Of a stretch of 64,000 nt of DNA, positions 60,480 to 64,000 are shown piece after piece. The translations under genes and the position numbers were made by a program. Each line of letters opens with the position of its first letter. Positions within the stretch are counted from its first letter, which is position 1. The stretch comes from NCEH01 sp043195195 (GTDB taxonomy: Bacteria; Pseudomonadota; Alphaproteobacteria; Rhizobiales; Xanthobacteraceae). The stretch covers positions 285,307-349,306 of the forward strand of contig NZ_JBAFWT010000002.1 of the NCBI RefSeq assembly GCF_043195195.1. The letters run 5' to 3'. Under the pieces are notes generated by a model. That model saw only the letters and a program-made list of their open reading frames with translations. It searched no databases and was not told where the DNA came from.

Positions 60480-60962
60480 TCAGCTCTTCTTGGCAGCCAC
60501 GCGGCGCTTTGCGGCAGGCTTGGCGGCCGGGGGAGCCGCAGCTGCGGTCTTGCGGAGCTGGCCGAGACCGGAAGCCTTTGCCAATTCGGAACGGGCGGCA
60601 GCATAGTTGGGGGCGACCATGGGATAATCGCTCGGCAGACCCCACTTGGCGCGGTACTCTTCGGGTGTCAGGTCGTATCGCGTACGCAGATGACGCTTCA
60701 GCGACTTGAACTGCTTTCCGTCTTCCAGGCAGATGATGTAATCGGGCGTCACCGATTTACGAACGCTGACGGCGGGAGTCAGCGGGACCACCTCAGGTTC
60801 CTTGGCGGTCTGGGTCAGGTTTGCGATAGAGGTGTGGACGGTCTCGATCAGGTTCGCGATCTCGCTGGCCGCCACCGAATTATTGCTGACGTAGGCCGCT
60901 ACGATCTCTGCGGCGAGCTCCACATATATTGCATTCAAGGCGGGGTTGGATTCGTCGGTCAA
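60480..60962 (-). CDS. mucR: MucR/Ros-family zinc-finger regulator
   Basis: A 160-residue MucR-type regulator, a nucleoid-associated global regulator of envelope, motility and cell-cycle genes in alphaproteobacteria. The Ros/MucR DNA-binding domain lies at about residues 72-130 (YIICLEDGKQFKSLKRHL). Candidate zinc ligands are Cys78, Asp81 and His91, but the second His of the finger is replaced by Arg95. The C-terminal tail is Ala/Lys-rich. The start is a TTG at 60962 with AAGGA eight bases upstream. Confidence 0.9.
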   Translation of the reverse strand: MTDESNPALNAIYVELAAEIVAAYVSNNSVAASEIANLIETVHTSIANLTQTAKEPEVVPLTPAVSVRKSVTPDYIICLEDGKQFKSLKRHLRTRYDLTPEEYRAKWGLPSDYPMVAPNYAAARSELAKASGLGQLRKTAAAAPPAAKPAAKRRVAAKKS

Positions 60963-61550
60963 TGAAGTCGTCCTTATTCTTGAGTGATGCTTTATTGCCT
61001 CATCTCATTGACAACCGCAAGTCTTCGGCGATTTTCGCGTTAAAATGGTATCCCGCGATTTTTGCATGCGACGATGAAGAGAAGCTGCGTTTTCACTACC
61101 GTGAAGACGCAGGACGGGTGCCGAATTTCGGACACATTGCGTCAGGTTAACTTGGCGTGAGTGTACCCAACGTTTTTCCGCAACCCTTTATTTCATCGAT
61201 ATTTGGGACCTTGTGCGCTCGCCGAAAAGGTGCGGGCAGCGCGCCGCGTGCGGCCGGCGGAAGAGCAGAGGAAGAGGTATCTTTTATGCTACCGGCTCTT
61301 CTATTCTCGCCCCGCATTTGGCGATATTTTTTCCCACAAATCACGTCAGTTACGCTTGCCCAAACGTAAATGTGAACCGGGCTGGAGCCGAAGTAGAATC
61401 AGCATCGCGTTAATCCGAAATGTTTCTGCGCCCCGGCCCCATCTCATCCATGTGGCACCATTCCAGCAAACTTTCTTAGCTGGGCAATGTGGCTATGCCT
61501 CCCTATGCTCCGCACGCGGCGCATCGATCGCAAAACTGGGAGCCTTCTTA
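60963..61550. other. Long intergenic region between mucR and the secreted hydrolase gene
   Basis: About 590 bases, more AT-rich than the genes, with no supported gene. It should contain the mucR promoter, and T/A-rich runs here (for example near 61030-61065 and 61325-61340) are the type of DNA MucR itself binds. A 7-base inverted repeat GAAGAGC/GCTCTTC spans 61260-61301. Promoters were not assigned with confidence. Confidence 0.4.
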
Positions 61551-62663
61551 ATGCTTTCTCGCTTTGCTCGCTCGACAGCAATTGCTGTCGCAACGATGAT
61601 GGCGGTCGCGCTTCCGCTTCAGCAGGCCAATGCCTGCACGTCGTTCTTGCTGCACTCATTGGACGGCGGCTTCGTCTATGGTCGGACCATGGAATTCGGC
61701 CTTCCCATGCAGTCTCAATTCACGATCGTGCCGCGCAAACTGGCTCTGGTGGGAACTGGGCCGGACGGCACCCCCAACTCTGGACTGCCTTGGGCCACGA
61801 AATTCGGAGCGGTCGGCCTCAACGGTCTTGGCCTCTCGATCCTTGTGGATGGCATGAACGAGGCGGGCCTTGCCGGCGGCCTGCTTTATCTGCCCGGGGT
61901 TGCCGAATATCAGGAGGTCGCTCCGGGAGAAGCGAAGACCTCGATCGCTTCCTACGAATTGCTGCTCTATGTGCTGACCAATTTCGCAAGTGTGGAAGAG
62001 GTCAAGGCCGGGTTGCCCAAGATCAAGGTCAACCGTTCCATTCAAACGACCTTCAAGATGGCGGTCCCGCTGCATATGACGCTTCACGACGCGAAGGGCA
62101 AGAGCGTCGTCGTCGAATACATCGGCGGTGAATTGAAGATTCACGACAATCCGACGACCGTGCTGACCAATGCCCCGAATTTCGACTGGCATATCGCGAA
62201 TCTCGCCAATTATCTCAATCTGTCGGCCTACGATCCCAAGCCGATCAAGATCGGAGACTTGACCCTCACTCCGCCAAGCACTGGCACCGGCGCCTTGGGC
62301 CTTCCGGGCGATGTGTCCTCCCCTTCGCGCTTCGTCCGGGCGTTTCAGTATACGCGCGCCGCGCCGCCGCTCGCCAAGAGCAAGGATGCGGTGGACCTTG
62401 CCTTCCACCTGCTGAACACGTTCGATATCGCTCCAGGGATCGTGCGCACGGAGGCGGATTCTCAAGCTGGCGGCGGCGTTGCCGGCATCGAGACTACCGA
62501 ATGGGCGGCAGTCGCCGATCTCAAGACCAAGCACTATTATGTTCGGACCTTCGAGAATAGCCAAACCCAGTTTCTCGATCTCAACAAAGCCGATCTGGAC
62601 GCCAAGGCCATCAAGATGATGCCCATCACGGTGCCGGCCACGGTGATCGACGTGCTGCGCTGA
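61551..62663 (+). CDS. Secreted choloylglycine hydrolase/penicillin acylase-family protein
   Basis: A 370-residue Ntn-hydrolase with a signal peptide (residues about 1-28, ending ANA) directly followed by Cys, so signal-peptide cleavage would create the catalytic N-terminal Cys (CTSFLL). The body resembles the cytoplasmic protein encoded at 37611 (YIGG-x-L-x-IH; TNAPNFDWH against TNSPSYDQQ). GGGAG precedes the ATG. Likely periplasmic; candidate substrates are N-acyl amides such as acyl-homoserine lactones, not determined. Confidence 0.82.
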   Translation: MLSRFARSTAIAVATMMAVALPLQQANACTSFLLHSLDGGFVYGRTMEFGLPMQSQFTIVPRKLALVGTGPDGTPNSGLPWATKFGAVGLNGLGLSILVDGMNEAGLAGGLLYLPGVAEYQEVAPGEAKTSIASYELLLYVLTNFASVEEVKAGLPKIKVNRSIQTTFKMAVPLHMTLHDAKGKSVVVEYIGGELKIHDNPTTVLTNAPNFDWHIANLANYLNLSAYDPKPIKIGDLTLTPPSTGTGALGLPGDVSSPSRFVRAFQYTRAAPPLAKSKDAVDLAFHLLNTFDIAPGIVRTEADSQAGGGVAGIETTEWAAVADLKTKHYYVRTFENSQTQFLDLNKADLDAKAIKMMPITVPATVIDVLR

Positions 62664-62673
62664 CCGGCGCACC

Positions 62674-62697
62674 GGGGGGGGCCTTTTGGCCTCCCCC
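62674..62697. terminator. Hairpin between convergent genes
   Basis: GGGGGGGGCC (62674-62683) pairs with GGCCTCCCCC (62688-62697) around TTTT, ten pairs including one G-T. It follows the hydrolase stop by 10 bases and lies 35 bases before the end of the opposing gene. No T-tract follows on the plus strand, so termination efficiency is uncertain. Confidence 0.5.
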
Positions 62698-62732
62698 TGG
62701 CGTGTTCTGGTCCTGGCGCGGCGCGGCGGAAG

Positions 62733-63542
62733 CTATGCCCCGCGCCAGACAGGCGGACGCTTGGAGGTGAAGGCGTCCACGCCCTCGTGGAAGTCGCCGC
62801 TGCCATAGGCAGTACGTACCAGGTCGCCGTCCTCCGGGTTGAGGTCGTCGCAGAGCCGGCGCAGGGCTTCCTTGGTGACCCGCATGGTCACGGGCGCCTG
62901 GGAAGCGATGCGCGCGCACATGTCATCCAAATGAGTGTCCAGTGCCTCGGGCGCCACGACGCTGACGTAGCCCGCCGGCAGGCTTTCCGCGGGGAGCAGT
63001 TCCGCGAGCAGCAACATGCGCTTCACGGTCGGCAGGCCGAGCGTCCGGGTGAGCCGACGCAGGTTCGCTGCCGAAAGGCAGTTCCCCAGCGTGCGGGCAA
63101 TAGGAACGCCGAAACGTGCGCCGGGAGTTGCCACGCGGAAATCGCAGGCATTGGAGATCGCCATTCCTCCGCCGACCGCAAAACCTTCGACAACTGCGAT
63201 GCTCGGCATCGGCAGGCGTTCCAGAGCGCCGATGAAGCCTTCCACTTTGGCTTCATAGGCAATCCCGTCCTCTCCCGAGGTGAACGCGCGGAACTGCTCA
63301 ATGTCGGTGCCGGCCACGAATGCCTTGCCACCGGCGCCCCGCAGCACCGCGACGCGCACCGTATCGGCCTTGGCCGTGAGCAGTTCGCACGCTTCAGCCA
63401 ATTGTTCGTACATGCGCCAGGTCATCGCATTGCGCGCCGCCGGCCGATCGAAGGTCAGGCGCGCAACAGGCCCTGAGATTTCAAGGCGCACCGTGCCGGA
63501 ATCGGTTGCGGGTGCGGTGGCGAGGGTCGGGGTTTCGGTCAT
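62733..63542 (-). CDS. Enoyl-CoA hydratase/isomerase-family protein
   Basis: A 269-residue crotonase-fold protein. The oxyanion-hole regions are visible (GKAFVAGTDIEQF near residue 75; EGFAVGGGMAIS near residue 120). The start at 63542 overlaps the stop of the CoA-transferase gene by four bases (ATGA), so the two are coupled. The Glu at the classic catalytic positions is not obvious, so hydratase, isomerase or hydrolase activity cannot be chosen. Likely acts on a CoA ester made by its partner. Confidence 0.85.
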   Translation of the reverse strand: MTETPTLATAPATDSGTVRLEISGPVARLTFDRPAARNAMTWRMYEQLAEACELLTAKADTVRVAVLRGAGGKAFVAGTDIEQFRAFTSGEDGIAYEAKVEGFIGALERLPMPSIAVVEGFAVGGGMAISNACDFRVATPGARFGVPIARTLGNCLSAANLRRLTRTLGLPTVKRMLLLAELLPAESLPAGYVSVVAPEALDTHLDDMCARIASQAPVTMRVTKEALRRLCDDLNPEDGDLVRTAYGSGDFHEGVDAFTSKRPPVWRGA

Positions 63543-64000
63543 GGTTCGAAGGCTCCTCCGCTGCGTAGGGCGTCCACGGCCGCTCCGACCACACCCAATT
63601 CGCTGAGAATAGCCTCGGTATGCTCGCCGAGCAGCGGGGGATGCAGCCGCACTTCCTGCGGCGTGCCCTGCAGCTTCACCGCAAAGCCGATATTGGGCAC
63701 GGTCCCCTCGATGGGGTGTGGCACGTCCATGCGCATGTTGCGATGTTTTCCATGGGCGCTCTCGAACGCCTGGGGATAGGAATACATGGGCCCGGCCGGA
63801 ATGCCGGCCGCTAGGAGACTCTCGACCCAATCTTCCGAGGTGCGGGTCGCAAAGACCTTCTCCAATTCCTCGATCAGCACCTCACGATTGGCAAGACGGG
63901 AGGAAATATCCTTGAAGCGCGGATCGTCGATCAATTCCGGCCGGCCGAGTTGCTCGCACAAGGCACGATAAAGCTTCTGGCTCGTGGCACCCATGACGAA
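63539..64000 (-). CDS. CaiB/BaiF (family III) CoA-transferase, 3' part only
   Basis: The C-terminal 153 residues of a family III CoA-transferase, open through the right window edge. Recognisable features are RPELIDDPRFKD, RTSEDWVESLLAAGIPAGPM and RLHPPLLGEHTEAILSELG, all standard in the family. The full protein should be about 400 residues. It would move CoA between carboxylic acids ahead of the enoyl-CoA hydratase; the substrate is unknown. Confidence 0.85.
   Translation of the reverse strand, partial: FVMGATSQKLYRALCEQLGRPELIDDPRFKDISSRLANREVLIEELEKVFATRTSEDWVESLLAAGIPAGPMYSYPQAFESAHGKHRNMRMDVPHPIEGTVPNIGFAVKLQGTPQEVRLHPPLLGEHTEAILSELGVVGAAVDALRSGGAFEP

Overview
The window is GC-rich, densely coded chromosomal DNA with no transposase, integrase, rRNA, tRNA or CRISPR array that I could see. 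Gene content and order point to an alphaproteobacterium of the Hyphomicrobiales (Rhizobiales), plausibly Xanthobacteraceae-like. The evidence is a very-long-chain fatty acid/lipid A cluster (acpXL to lpxXL), a MucR/Ros regulator, a ScfR-type propionyl-CoA regulator, and the run carB - greA - lrp - trxB - VtlR/LsrB-type LysR followed by a small RNA with the features of the AbcR (alpha-r15) family. The genus is an inference.

Layout. 1-5 kb: a branched-chain amino acid-type ABC transporter (livG, livF, livH, livM) with a CxxC carboxymuconolactone decarboxylase-like protein, divergent from a LysR gene; an exact FNR/FixK-like box lies between them. 5-8.3 kb: a DUF983 protein, a cupin divergent from a TetR regulator, then purE-purK. 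8.4-14.8 kb: a seven-gene leftward cluster, acpXL, fabZ, fabF2, fabF1, SDR reductase, MDR reductase, lpxXL. Together these look like a dedicated fatty-acid elongation module (ACP, dehydratase, two ketosynthase-fold proteins, keto- and enoyl-reductase candidates, lipid A acyltransferase). One ketosynthase homologue has lost its active-site Cys and one His and resembles a chain-length factor. 14.8-20.9 kb: an AidB-like acyl-CoA dehydrogenase, an HXXEE membrane protein, a parS-like palindrome, a MoaB/Mog-type protein, a zinc metallopeptidase, rnhB and an MBL-fold hydrolase.

20.9-31.7 kb: propionyl-CoA to succinyl-CoA genes (pccB, pccA, both methylmalonyl-CoA mutase subunits) with a cyclopropane fatty acid synthase embedded and translationally coupled, under a divergent ScfR/PccR-type regulator with a large inverted repeat at its start. 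31.8-43 kb: housekeeping and envelope genes (SH3/Gly-Pro-rich protein, gltX, LprI-like protein, uvrB, a cytoplasmic Ntn-hydrolase, clpS, a lipoprotein, small exported proteins, a DEAD-box helicase). 43-51.2 kb: a Tat-exported superoxide dismutase, an MFS transporter, a lipoprotein, and an amidase next to an SsuABC/NitT-type ABC importer with a striking inverted repeat upstream.

51.4-64 kb: a methyltransferase, GtrA, carB (preceded by a terminator-like hairpin in its own leader), greA, lrp, trxB, the VtlR/LsrB-type LysR, the AbcR-like sRNA, a small Pro/Asp-rich protein whose ribosome-binding site lies in a hairpin, mucR, a secreted Ntn-hydrolase paralogue, and the start of a CoA-transferase/enoyl-CoA hydratase operon that runs off the right edge. 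Three intergenic hairpin repeats of a REP-like kind are scattered through the window.

The observations I rank highest are the AbcR-like sRNA with its SD-sequestered neighbour, the degenerate ketosynthase/active ketosynthase pair in the lipid A cluster, the parS-like palindrome, and several well-formed operator or attenuator candidates. All were read by eye; no alignment, folding or database search was run.
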